Shown here one piece after another: positions 7,699 to 13,595 of a stretch of 19,587 nucleotides of DNA. Made by a program: the position numbers and the translations under genes. A model generated the notes under the pieces. That model worked only from the letters and a program-made list of their open reading frames with translations, did no database searches and was not told the origin of the DNA. Positions within the stretch are counted from its first letter, which is position 1. The number at the start of each line of letters is the position of its first letter. The DNA lies in the NCBI GenBank assembly GCA_009785015.1, contig WQXD01000041.1, positions 1-19,587 on the forward strand. Reading direction: 5' to 3'. Origin of the DNA: Oscillospiraceae bacterium. Lineage in GTDB: Bacteria > Bacillota_A > Clostridia > Oscillospirales > WRJC01.

Positions 7699-8823
7699 AT
7701 GGTTTATGAAATCAAACACAAAAGCGACTTTCAAGCGGGCGCCACGCTGATTGTCAGAATACCCGAAGGGGAATCCGACAAGAAAGCCCTGTATACGATA
7801 ATAAAGGAACAGCCCTCATTTCTTCTGCCGTTTTATCACAGGGAGATCGACGGCGAAATAGAATTCACATATCAGATAGCCGGCTGCACAAAATTCGCGT
7901 ATCTGCCCGCATCGCGTTCGGCGGGGGAATATATAAATTTGCTGCTGGGCATATTGCAGCCGCTTTTGGAGTGCGGGGACTGGTTTATGTCCCCTTATTC
8001 GTTTTTGCTTACAACCGACTATCTCTATTTTGACAAAAGCGGCAAAACAAAATTCGTATATATACCCTCCGCGCGCCACAGCTCGGAATATATCGACTTG
8101 AAAAATATGATCGCGGAAATCGCGAAACAAAGCCGGATAACGGATATAAACCTCGAAAATAAAGTGCTTTGGGCGATCCAGGATTTTAAACCGGACGAAT
8201 TTGCGCGGATTTTAAAATCATATAAACCCGAAACCTCCGAAACTCCCGAAAAGCCGGACAAACCGGAAACTGTTTTGCCGCCGACGCAAAAAAAGCCCGA
8301 CGATATCGATATAAATTTTATTTCAGAAAAATCGCCAAAACCGGAAAAACCGGCAAAAAAAGGCCTGTTTGATTTTATGAAAAACAAAAAACAGAAGCAA
8401 AAAAATGAACCGGACCAAAGAAACCCGGAGCCCGGGGTTTTGGAGGCAGACGGCGATCTGACCCAGCTGATCGAAAATTCCGAGCCCAAACTGACGGGAT
8501 TCCGGTATTGCGGAGTCGGCGCCCACCCGGAAATCATCGAAATCGACATAGCCGAAGGGTGCATTTTCACCATCGGGCGTTTTGACATGTCGGCGGGAGT
8601 AAAACAGTCGGATTTTGAATTCGAAGCAAAGACAAAAGCGGTCAGCCGCCGCCACGCGGCAGTGGAAAAAAACGCGGAGGGATATTTTTTGGTGGATTTG
8701 TCCTCATCGGCCGGGACTTTTCTGGACGGGCAGAAGATGCCCCAAAACGCTCCCTTCAAATTGGAAAGCGGCAGCCGCGTGTCATTCGGTTTTTCGGGCG
8801 CCGATTATACTTGGGAGCAGTAA
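7699..8823 (+). CDS. DUF6382-like protein with C-terminal FHA domain
   Basis: A 374-residue cytoplasmic protein. Residues 1-172 resemble the DUF6382 domain of clostridial FHA proteins. Residues about 176-240 are a Pro/Lys/Glu-rich linker with repeated KPE/KPD units. Residues about 285-372 form an FHA domain: GR at 293-294, SRRHA at 316-320 and DLSSSAGTFLDG at 333-344. FHA domains read phosphothreonine; the usual Asn of the NGT motif is replaced here (SAGT), which may alter ligand preference. No membrane segment is seen. The AGGAGG upstream lies about 16 bases from the ATG, which is unusually far, so coupling to the WG-repeat gene is likely. It may link Ser/Thr kinase signalling to Tad assembly (inference). 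Confidence 0.75.
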   Translation: MVYEIKHKSDFQAGATLIVRIPEGESDKKALYTIIKEQPSFLLPFYHREIDGEIEFTYQIAGCTKFAYLPASRSAGEYINLLLGILQPLLECGDWFMSPYSFLLTTDYLYFDKSGKTKFVYIPSARHSSEYIDLKNMIAEIAKQSRITDINLENKVLWAIQDFKPDEFARILKSYKPETSETPEKPDKPETVLPPTQKKPDDIDINFISEKSPKPEKPAKKGLFDFMKNKKQKQKNEPDQRNPEPGVLEADGDLTQLIENSEPKLTGFRYCGVGAHPEIIEIDIAEGCIFTIGRFDMSAGVKQSDFEFEAKTKAVSRRHAAVEKNAEGYFLVDLSSSAGTFLDGQKMPQNAPFKLESGSRVSFGFSGADYTWEQ

Positions 8824-8827
8824 AGCC

Positions 8828-9982
8828 CTATACCGCCAGCATTTGGCGCGCGAGCCCGATAAATTTGTTCATTGCAAATATCGAATCGTCGATGGAGCCC
8901 AGTATTTTCACAATTGCCCCGATATTGAGCGATAACCCACGGTTCCCCGCGACTTTTTTTATCTCCGCGAATTTTTTTTCATGGTCTTTTGGAGGGGACA
9001 TTATCACAAATGAATTGATAAAGGCGATATGGAAGAATATGTCCTTTTCGACGATTTGGTCGAGTTCGGACAAATCGTTCCAGCCGCTGACGTCGAGGCC
9101 CTTCATGGCGCCGAAAGTCGAAAGGATCTTTTTTACAATCGGAGTTATCACGCCGCAGGTATGGAAACCCGTGACGGTGCCCTCGTTTTCCTGGATTTTC
9201 AAATAGGCGGGTATCACAAACTCGTCGAATATTTTGGGGCTTATAAACGGTATGTGCAGCCAGTCGTCGGCTATGAAGGTGGTCGCGGGCAGCGGCTCGC
9301 CCCGGAAGGCCGACGCGAGTTCGTTGAAACTTTTGCGCTCGCCTATTATATAATCCATCAGCTCGCGCACATATCCGGGGTCTTCAGCGCAGTCGTTGAC
9401 AAAATTCTCATACCCGCGCAGCTGTATCGCGATATCCAACGGGCCGCGGTGGAAATGCGGGAAACCCACCCCGATTTTTTTGTCGTACCGCTCCTTTGAA
9501 ATGCGGGTCAGCTCTTCGTATCTTTTGTGCACGACGGGCATTTCCCCGGTTTCATAAAAACTAAAAGGCTTAAGCTGCGATATATCGGGATTGTCTTCTA
9601 ACACATGATGGTCGAATATGGGAACGCCGTCGGTCTGGTAATTTATATGGAGGCCGAAAAGCGTCATGTCGTAATACATGCTTCCCGCACCGACCCAAAG
9701 CGAGGCGAGCCCGTCGTCCGACGAATTGTCCAACCAAAACAGTTTGTTTCTGAGCTCTACGTCCATGGCGAGCTCTGAATTTTTGTAAAAATCATTCATA
9801 TCGAAACCGAAAAGCCCGGGCAGCGCTATATTTTCCATATAAGCGCCTATGCGCGGGCGGCCCTCTCCGAACTCCTTGTTTCTTTGCTGCAATATCTCCG
9901 TTTTGAGCCGGTTGGCTTTTTCGATCTCCTCTGTCAAATTTTCTCGCGAAACATCCATGGCGCGCCGGTTGATTGTTTCCAT
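8828..9982 (-). CDS. Uroporphyrinogen decarboxylase-family (MtaA/UroD-like) protein
   Basis: A 384-residue TIM-barrel protein of the UroD superfamily, which includes haem-pathway decarboxylases and zinc-dependent corrinoid:thiol methyltransferases. Features seen are ADDWLHIPFISPKIFDEFVIP (239-259, active-site region) and GFHTCG (272-277), with His274 and Cys276 in the place of zinc ligands. The C-terminal region has no further Cys, and the loop expected to carry the distal ligand reads LNIGAIV. This makes a normal three-ligand zinc site doubtful. The ATG at 9982 has GGAGGT eight bases upstream. It is divergent from a second family member and convergent with the FHA gene, with a 4-base gap. 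No corrinoid protein gene is adjacent. It is not a true HemE candidate by context. Confidence 0.75.
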   Translation of the reverse strand: METINRRAMDVSRENLTEEIEKANRLKTEILQQRNKEFGEGRPRIGAYMENIALPGLFGFDMNDFYKNSELAMDVELRNKLFWLDNSSDDGLASLWVGAGSMYYDMTLFGLHINYQTDGVPIFDHHVLEDNPDISQLKPFSFYETGEMPVVHKRYEELTRISKERYDKKIGVGFPHFHRGPLDIAIQLRGYENFVNDCAEDPGYVRELMDYIIGERKSFNELASAFRGEPLPATTFIADDWLHIPFISPKIFDEFVIPAYLKIQENEGTVTGFHTCGVITPIVKKILSTFGAMKGLDVSGWNDLSELDQIVEKDIFFHIAFINSFVIMSPPKDHEKKFAEIKKVAGNRGLSLNIGAIVKILGSIDDSIFAMNKFIGLARQMLAV

Positions 9983-10120
9983 TTTTTGTTACCTCCGATT
10001 ACAGATATAAAGATATGATAATATAATCGATTGTACCACGATAATATTTAAATTATATACATGAAAAAGTTAACATTTGTATGATATGATTATTTAAAAA
10101 TTCTAAGGAGGTTTTTATTT
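9983..10120. promoter_or_regulatory. AT-rich divergent promoter region between two UroD-family genes
   Basis: The 138 bases between two divergent starts are strongly AT-rich and must hold promoters for both. On the + strand the best candidate is TTGTAC (10031-10036), 17 bases, TATATA (10054-10059). AAGGAGG at 10105-10111 is the ribosome binding site for the rightward gene; GGAGGT (complement of 9991-9996) serves the leftward gene. No clear operator palindrome was found. Individual promoter boxes are low confidence. Confidence 0.4.
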
Positions 10121-11269
10121 ATGTTTATCGACAAACTTTCCCCGCATGAAAGGCTGCTGCGCACTTTTAAGGGCGAAGACGTCGACAGGGCGCCGGTGAA
10201 GCTCTGGGGGCTCGACATCGGGATGGGCATGCTGCGGCCCGCCTATCAGAGGATATACGATTTCGCCCACGATAAAACGGATCTGTTTTCGGGCGGCGGC
10301 TCCCCTATGGACATTTTCGTGGGAACACAGCGCGATTTATACGAAACCCGGGTAGAGCCCTGGGAAAAAGACCCCATATGGAATAAACACACGACAACAA
10401 TACACACTCCCGAAGGGCCCCTTAGCGGGGTTTCCCTTGTGAGCACGATTGGCGATCCCGGATATGTGACGGAAAATTTTGTAAAAGATGCAAAAGACTT
10501 AAAAAAGCTGTTTTCGATACAGTACGCTCCCTATGAAATGAATGTGGAGGGATATTTGGCACGGCGGGACTTTATAGGCGAAAAGGGCATAGTCTGCTTC
10601 GGGCTCGATCATTCGGGGTACGCGATGCACCGCATGTGCGGCTCCGAAATGCTCGCTTACTTGTATTCCGATGAAAAACCCCTGCTTCTCGAACTGGCGG
10701 GGATGTTCGCCGAGAGGACATATAACCACTGCAAAGCCGCGATAGAAAAACTCCGGGAACACAAATTGGACGATTTTGTGATTTCATATGTGGGGCCCGA
10801 GGTCTTTACGCCGCCGCTGATGAATATGCAGGGTTTTGAGGACATAATATGCTCCAACGACAAAAAACTGCACGCCCTTGTGCATGAAGCGGGGGGATAT
10901 GTATGGCTGCACTGCCACGGGGATATGAAAAAGGTCATAAGCCGTTTCGCGGACATAGGAGTGGATATGCTCAATCCGGTGGAACCGCCGCCCCACGGGG
11001 ACATGACGCTGGACGAGGCTTTTTTGGCGGTAGGGGGCCGGATGGCGCTTGAAGGCAATATTGAGATACAGGACCTTTTATGCTCGGACGCCGAAACGAT
11101 CAAGGCGCTTATTGAGGACTCGGTGAAGACGGGGACGCAATACGGGCGCTTCGTGCTTTGCCCGAGTGCGGGATATATGGAATACACAAGCCCCTCCGAG
11201 TCATTTATCGACAATGTGATAACCTATGTAAAACACGGGCTCGAAATGGCGCGCAAATACCACTATTGA
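10121..11269 (+). CDS. Uroporphyrinogen decarboxylase-family (methyltransferase-like) protein
   Basis: A 382-residue UroD-superfamily protein, clearly different from its divergent neighbour. The opening LSPHERLLRTFKGEDVDRAPVK is the family's standard N-terminus. VWLHCHGDM (262-269) lies at the zinc site; instead of HxCG it reads HCHG (His264, Cys265, His266). LCPSAGYMEYTSP (346-358) supplies a distal Cys347. MLNPVEPPPHGD (283-294) matches a widespread uncharacterised subgroup of UroD-like proteins. A strong AAGGAGG precedes the ATG. The gene ends before a possible 19-codon frame and a strong terminator. Likely a cytoplasmic methyl- or carboxyl-transfer enzyme; its substrate cannot be inferred, and no corrinoid protein is nearby. 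Confidence 0.78.
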   Translation: MFIDKLSPHERLLRTFKGEDVDRAPVKLWGLDIGMGMLRPAYQRIYDFAHDKTDLFSGGGSPMDIFVGTQRDLYETRVEPWEKDPIWNKHTTTIHTPEGPLSGVSLVSTIGDPGYVTENFVKDAKDLKKLFSIQYAPYEMNVEGYLARRDFIGEKGIVCFGLDHSGYAMHRMCGSEMLAYLYSDEKPLLLELAGMFAERTYNHCKAAIEKLREHKLDDFVISYVGPEVFTPPLMNMQGFEDIICSNDKKLHALVHEAGGYVWLHCHGDMKKVISRFADIGVDMLNPVEPPPHGDMTLDEAFLAVGGRMALEGNIEIQDLLCSDAETIKALIEDSVKTGTQYGRFVLCPSAGYMEYTSPSESFIDNVITYVKHGLEMARKYHY

Positions 11270-11289
11270 TTTGATGAAGGTATATATTT

Positions 11290-11349
11290 ATGAGCATGAA
11301 TTTCAAAAAAATCACGGCGGCAATAGAAGCATACGAAAAAGCAAGTTGA
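11290..11349 (+). CDS. Possible 19-residue small protein or remnant
   Basis: ATG AGC ATG at 11290 opens a 19-codon frame reading MSMNFKKITAAIEAYEKAS and ending at TGA 11347-11349. GAAGG lies nine bases upstream, and the frame sits between the UroD-like gene and the shared terminator, so it would be on the same transcript. The peptide is amphipathic and helical in character. It resembles the first residues of a longer enzyme more than a toxin or leader, so it may be the remnant of a deleted downstream gene. Chance is a real alternative. Confidence 0.25.
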   Translation: MSMNFKKITAAIEAYEKAS

Positions 11350-11366
11350 TTTGAACGCCGGACGCG

Positions 11367-11397
11367 AAAAACCACCGGCCGATCCGGTGGTTTTTTT
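11367..11397. terminator. Bidirectional intrinsic terminator
   Basis: ACCACCGG (11371-11378) pairs with CCGGTGGT (11384-11391) around a 5-base loop. Seven T follow on the + strand, and five A precede on the left, giving a T-run on the - strand. It ends both the rightward UroD-like transcript and the leftward rpsF-ssb-rpsR transcript. Confidence 0.9.
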
Positions 11398-11421
11398 GGG
11401 CGGCGGTCAAATCTTTTGATT

Positions 11422-11694
11422 TTAATCGGAAACGTACGGTATGAGCGCGGCATATCTCGAGCGCTTGACCGCCGTGGTGAGAAATCTCTGATGTTTGGCG
11501 CAGTTGCCGGTTATGCGGCGGGGCAGAATCTTATAGCGCTCCGATAGAGATTTTTTGAGCCTCGTGACGTCCTTGTAATCTATATCATCTATTTTTTCCA
11601 CACAAAAAGCGCATAATTTTCTCTTTTTGCGGATACGCATTCCGCCGCTTTTCTGTTCTCTGTTGTCCCTGTTGTCCCTGTTATCCCTGTCCAA
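11422..11694 (-). CDS. rpsR: 30S ribosomal protein S18
   Basis: Small-subunit protein that binds 16S rRNA together with S6. The 90 residues contain the S18 core: [10 protein letters not shown] (22-31), [21 protein letters not shown] (40-60) and CAKHQR (65-70). The Cys28/Cys31/Cys65/His68 set marks the zinc-binding (C+) form of S18. The start is a TTG at 11694 with AAGGAGGG eight bases upstream. An internal Met at residue 19 has no suitable site. The N-terminal tail repeats Asp-Asn-Arg, encoded by a 9-base tandem repeat. It is last in the rpsF-ssb-rpsR operon, 33 bases after ssb. Confidence 0.95.
   Translation of the reverse strand: MDRDNRDNRDNREQKSGGMRIRKKRKLCAFCVEKIDDIDYKDVTRLKKSLSERYKILPRRITGNCAKHQRFLTTAVKRSRYAALIPYVSD
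11661..11687 (-). repeat. 9-base tandem repeat in the rpsR N-terminus
   Basis: Three copies of a 9-base unit (TGTTGTCCC on the + strand; the third has one change) and a partial fourth encode consecutive Arg-Asp-Asn triplets near the S18 N-terminus. Copy-number change would keep the frame, since the unit is three codons. Confidence 0.8.
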
Positions 11695-11727
11695 TTTGCG
11701 GACCCTCCTTAATATATTTTGGTATTT

Positions 11728-12177
11728 TTAAAACGGCAGATCGTCGTCGGAACTGATCTCCTCGAATTTCGGCGCGGATTCATAATTTGTCGAATACGAC
11801 GAAGCGGAAGCGCTCGATTCGATTCCCGGTTCGGCGGCTCCCTCCGATACGCTTTTGCGCTCGACGAAAGAGATTTCGTCGGCGATGATTTCGACGGTGG
11901 TGCGCTTGTTCCCCTCTTTGTCCTGCCAGTTTCTCGACTGGATCGCCCCGCAGACCAAAATCGGTTTGCCTTTTGTAAAATATTTGCTCACAAACTCGGC
12001 CTGCGTCCTCCAGGCTACGATGTCTATGAAATCGGTTTGCTGGGGTTCGTTCGCCTTTTGGAACCTGCGTCCGACCGCGATCCGAAACGAACAGACATTT
12101 ACGCCGGTGGGGGTGGTTTTGAGTTCGGGGTCGGCGACCATGTTGCCAATCAGTATGACTTTGTTAAAACTTGCCAA
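11728..12177 (-). CDS. ssb: Single-stranded DNA-binding protein
   Basis: Binds single-stranded DNA as a tetramer during replication and repair. The 149 residues comprise the OB-fold (about 1-107), with NKVILIGNMVADPELK at 5-20, the DFIDIVAWR strand at 49-57 and NWQDKEGNKR at 83-92. A Ser/Glu-rich disordered linker (110-140) follows, and the tip is the canonical acidic DDDLPF that recruits partner proteins. The start is a TTG at 12177 with GGGAGG eight bases upstream. It sits between rpsF and rpsR, the standard bacterial arrangement, so it is co-expressed with both ribosomal proteins. Confidence 0.96.
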   Translation of the reverse strand: MASFNKVILIGNMVADPELKTTPTGVNVCSFRIAVGRRFQKANEPQQTDFIDIVAWRTQAEFVSKYFTKGKPILVCGAIQSRNWQDKEGNKRTTVEIIADEISFVERKSVSEGAAEPGIESSASASSYSTNYESAPKFEEISSDDDLPF

Positions 12178-12241
12178 TTGAATAACCTCCCAATCAATTC
12201 ACTCAATTTTTTCTTGTTCTTTAGTTACATATCCTCGGGCT

Positions 12242-12538
12242 TCATTTTTCTTTTTTTATGACAAGCGAGCGCAGAATGCCGTCCGTGATGTTGAAAACAC
12301 GCTCGAGCTCTGCGGGGAATTGGGGAGTAGAGCTGAAATTGATCAGCACGTAGTATCCTTCATCCAAAAACTGGATGGGATACGCGAGTTTTCTCATTCC
12401 CCATTCATTTTTCTCAATTACCGTCCCGTTTGCCGCTATCAGATTTGAAAATTTTTCAACGGCCGCTTTTATCCCCTCATCCCCCATGGTGGGGTTCAGG
12501 ATGAACAGGGTTTCGTAATTCGAGATCAAATTACCCAT
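12242..12538 (-). CDS. rpsF: 30S ribosomal protein S6
   Basis: Small-subunit protein and partner of S18. Starting at 12538 gives 98 residues, the normal size, with AAGGAGG nine bases upstream. The frame is also open 8 codons earlier, but that start would lie inside the ribosome binding region. Family motifs are NYETLFILNPTM (7-18) and WGMRKLAYPI (46-55), followed by EGYYVLINF. It is first in an operon with ssb (64-base gap) and rpsR. The leader can form a hairpin that includes the Shine-Dalgarno sequence. Confidence 0.95.
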   Translation of the reverse strand: MGNLISNYETLFILNPTMGDEGIKAAVEKFSNLIAANGTVIEKNEWGMRKLAYPIQFLDEGYYVLINFSSTPQFPAELERVFNITDGILRSLVIKKEK

Positions 12539-12549
12539 TTCGATACACC

Positions 12550-12603
12550 TCCTTATGGACATATGGCCCGGTTTATCGATTAAAATCTCACGCCGGGCAA
12601 GGA
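12550..12603 (-). promoter_or_regulatory. rpsF leader hairpin, candidate S6:S18 autoregulatory element
   Basis: Read on the - strand, UCCUU (12603-12599) can pair with AAGGA of the rpsF Shine-Dalgarno (12554-12550). The adjoining GCCCGG (12598-12593) pairs with CCGGGC (12571-12566), giving 11 pairs in two stacked blocks with an 11-base bulge on the 3' side and a 21-base loop. Bacterial rpsF leaders are known to bind the S6:S18 complex and repress translation, and this position fits. Whether it matches the published consensus was not tested. Confidence 0.55.
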
Positions 12604-12629
12604 TTTAGTTATTTTTAGGCGCTTCTGCT

Positions 12630-12658
12630 ATTATACACCAAAAAAAAGCGGATGTCAA
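12630..12658 (-). promoter_or_regulatory. Consensus sigma-A-type promoter of rpsF-ssb-rpsR
   Basis: On the - strand TTGACA (12658-12653), a 17-base spacer and TATAAT (12635-12630) match the housekeeping consensus exactly. This suits a highly expressed ribosomal operon. The expected transcript start is near 12623, giving a leader of about 85 bases that carries the hairpin described separately. Confidence 0.9.
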
Positions 12659-12697
12659 TAGAAAATAAAAAATTTACGATTTAAAAACCAAAAATCA

Positions 12698-12726
12698 TTG
12701 ATTTTTTATTTTATCTGTGATATAAT
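12698..12726 (+). promoter_or_regulatory. Extended -10 promoter of the speD-lon operon
   Basis: TTGATT (12698-12703), a 17-base spacer and TATAAT (12721-12726), with TG one base before the -10 (TGATATAAT). It is a strong housekeeping promoter directed rightward, back to back with the rpsF promoter. Transcription should begin near 12733, only a few bases before a 12-codon leader frame. Confidence 0.85.
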
Positions 12727-12739
12727 CGGGGGGTGCGGA

Positions 12740-12778
12740 ATGGAATATAAATTAAAGAAAGAGGTGCGCGTGAATTGA
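12740..12778 (+). CDS. Possible 12-codon upstream frame coupled to speD
   Basis: ATG at 12740 opens a frame reading [12 protein letters not shown], ending at TGA 12776-12778, which overlaps the speD TTG start (12775-12777) as TTGA. A run of six G lies just upstream at 12728-12733, but the predicted transcript start is near 12733, so the frame would be almost leaderless. The arrangement would allow translational coupling or control of speD. It may be a chance frame across the speD ribosome binding site. Confidence 0.3.
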   Translation: MEYKLKKEVRVN

Positions 12779-13575
12779 CCGAAAAACTCACGCTTTTTGG
12801 TTTTAACAACCTTACCAAGACATTGAGCTTCAATATTTACGACGTATGTTACGCGAAGAGCGCGAAAGAACAAAAAGATTACATCGCCTATATCAACGAG
12901 CAGTACAATTCCGAAAGGCTGACGAATATACTGTGCAAGGTCACGGAAATCATAGGCGCGAAAATTTTAAATATATCAAAGCAGGACTATGAGCCCCAGG
13001 GGGCCTCGGTGAATATTTTAATCACGGAAGACAATCTGTCATCCCAGTTTATCGACGAATCGTGCAACAAGGGGGTTTTGACCCCAAAGGGCGCGGACGT
13101 CCGCGCGCATTTGGATAAAAGCCACGTGACGGTGCACACTTTCCCGGAATCGCATCCGGACAATTTGGTCTCCACTTTCCGGGTGGACATAGACGTTTCG
13201 ACTTGCGGGACGATATCGCCGTTGAACGCGCTCGATTTTCTCATAAGCAGCTTTGATTCGGATATCATGACCATAGATTACAGAGTGAGGGGCTTTACCC
13301 GCGACGTCGACGGAATAAAATTGTTCATCGACCACAATATGCGCTCAATCCAGGATTACATAGCTGACAAAACCCTGACTAAATACGACGCGATAGATGT
13401 AAACGTGTACCAGTCCAACATATTCCACACAAAAATGCTGATAAAAGAGATAGAGCTTCAAAACTATTTGTTCAAAAAAGACGTTTACGAGCTCCCCCCC
13501 AAGCAGCGGCTCGAGATAACCGATGATTTGCGGCGCGAAATGATCGAAATTTTCAGCGGAATGAATATATATTAA
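12775..13575 (+). CDS. speD: S-adenosylmethionine decarboxylase proenzyme (E. coli-type class)
   Basis: Makes decarboxylated S-adenosylmethionine, the aminopropyl donor for spermidine. The 266 residues match the long bacterial class: [16 protein letters not shown] (8-23), [14 protein letters not shown] (70-83) and [14 protein letters not shown] (112-125). Lys115-Ser116 is the self-cleavage site whose Ser becomes the pyruvoyl cofactor. The TTG at 12775 with GAGGTG eight bases upstream is the best start; a stop lies 9 codons earlier. No speE spermidine synthase gene is in the window, so it must be elsewhere, or another aminopropyl or carboxyspermidine route is used. lon follows after 20 bases. 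Confidence 0.95.
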   Translation: MTEKLTLFGFNNLTKTLSFNIYDVCYAKSAKEQKDYIAYINEQYNSERLTNILCKVTEIIGAKILNISKQDYEPQGASVNILITEDNLSSQFIDESCNKGVLTPKGADVRAHLDKSHVTVHTFPESHPDNLVSTFRVDIDVSTCGTISPLNALDFLISSFDSDIMTIDYRVRGFTRDVDGIKLFIDHNMRSIQDYIADKTLTKYDAIDVNVYQSNIFHTKMLIKEIELQNYLFKKDVYELPPKQRLEITDDLRREMIEIFSGMNIY

Positions 13576-13595
13576 TAACTGACAGGAGCATTGAA

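Noticed and set aside
8025..8759. 244-codon open frame on the - strand across the FHA gene
   Set aside because: Antisense to a clear DUF6382/FHA gene; the Phe/Ser-rich translation is the complement of its Lys/Glu/Pro-rich linker.
8834..8853. CGCCA/TGGCG mini-stem between the convergent FHA and UroD-like genes
   Set aside because: Only five pairs, inside the UroD-like coding region and without a T-run on either strand.
8828..11269. Genuine haem-pathway uroporphyrinogen decarboxylase (hemE)
   Set aside because: Both proteins carry methyltransferase-like His/Cys residues and no other haem genes are nearby, so the hemE label is not justified.
11719..12261. 180-codon + strand frame across ssb
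   Set aside because: ssb on the opposite strand is unmistakable (OB-fold and DDDLPF tip); this frame is its shadow.
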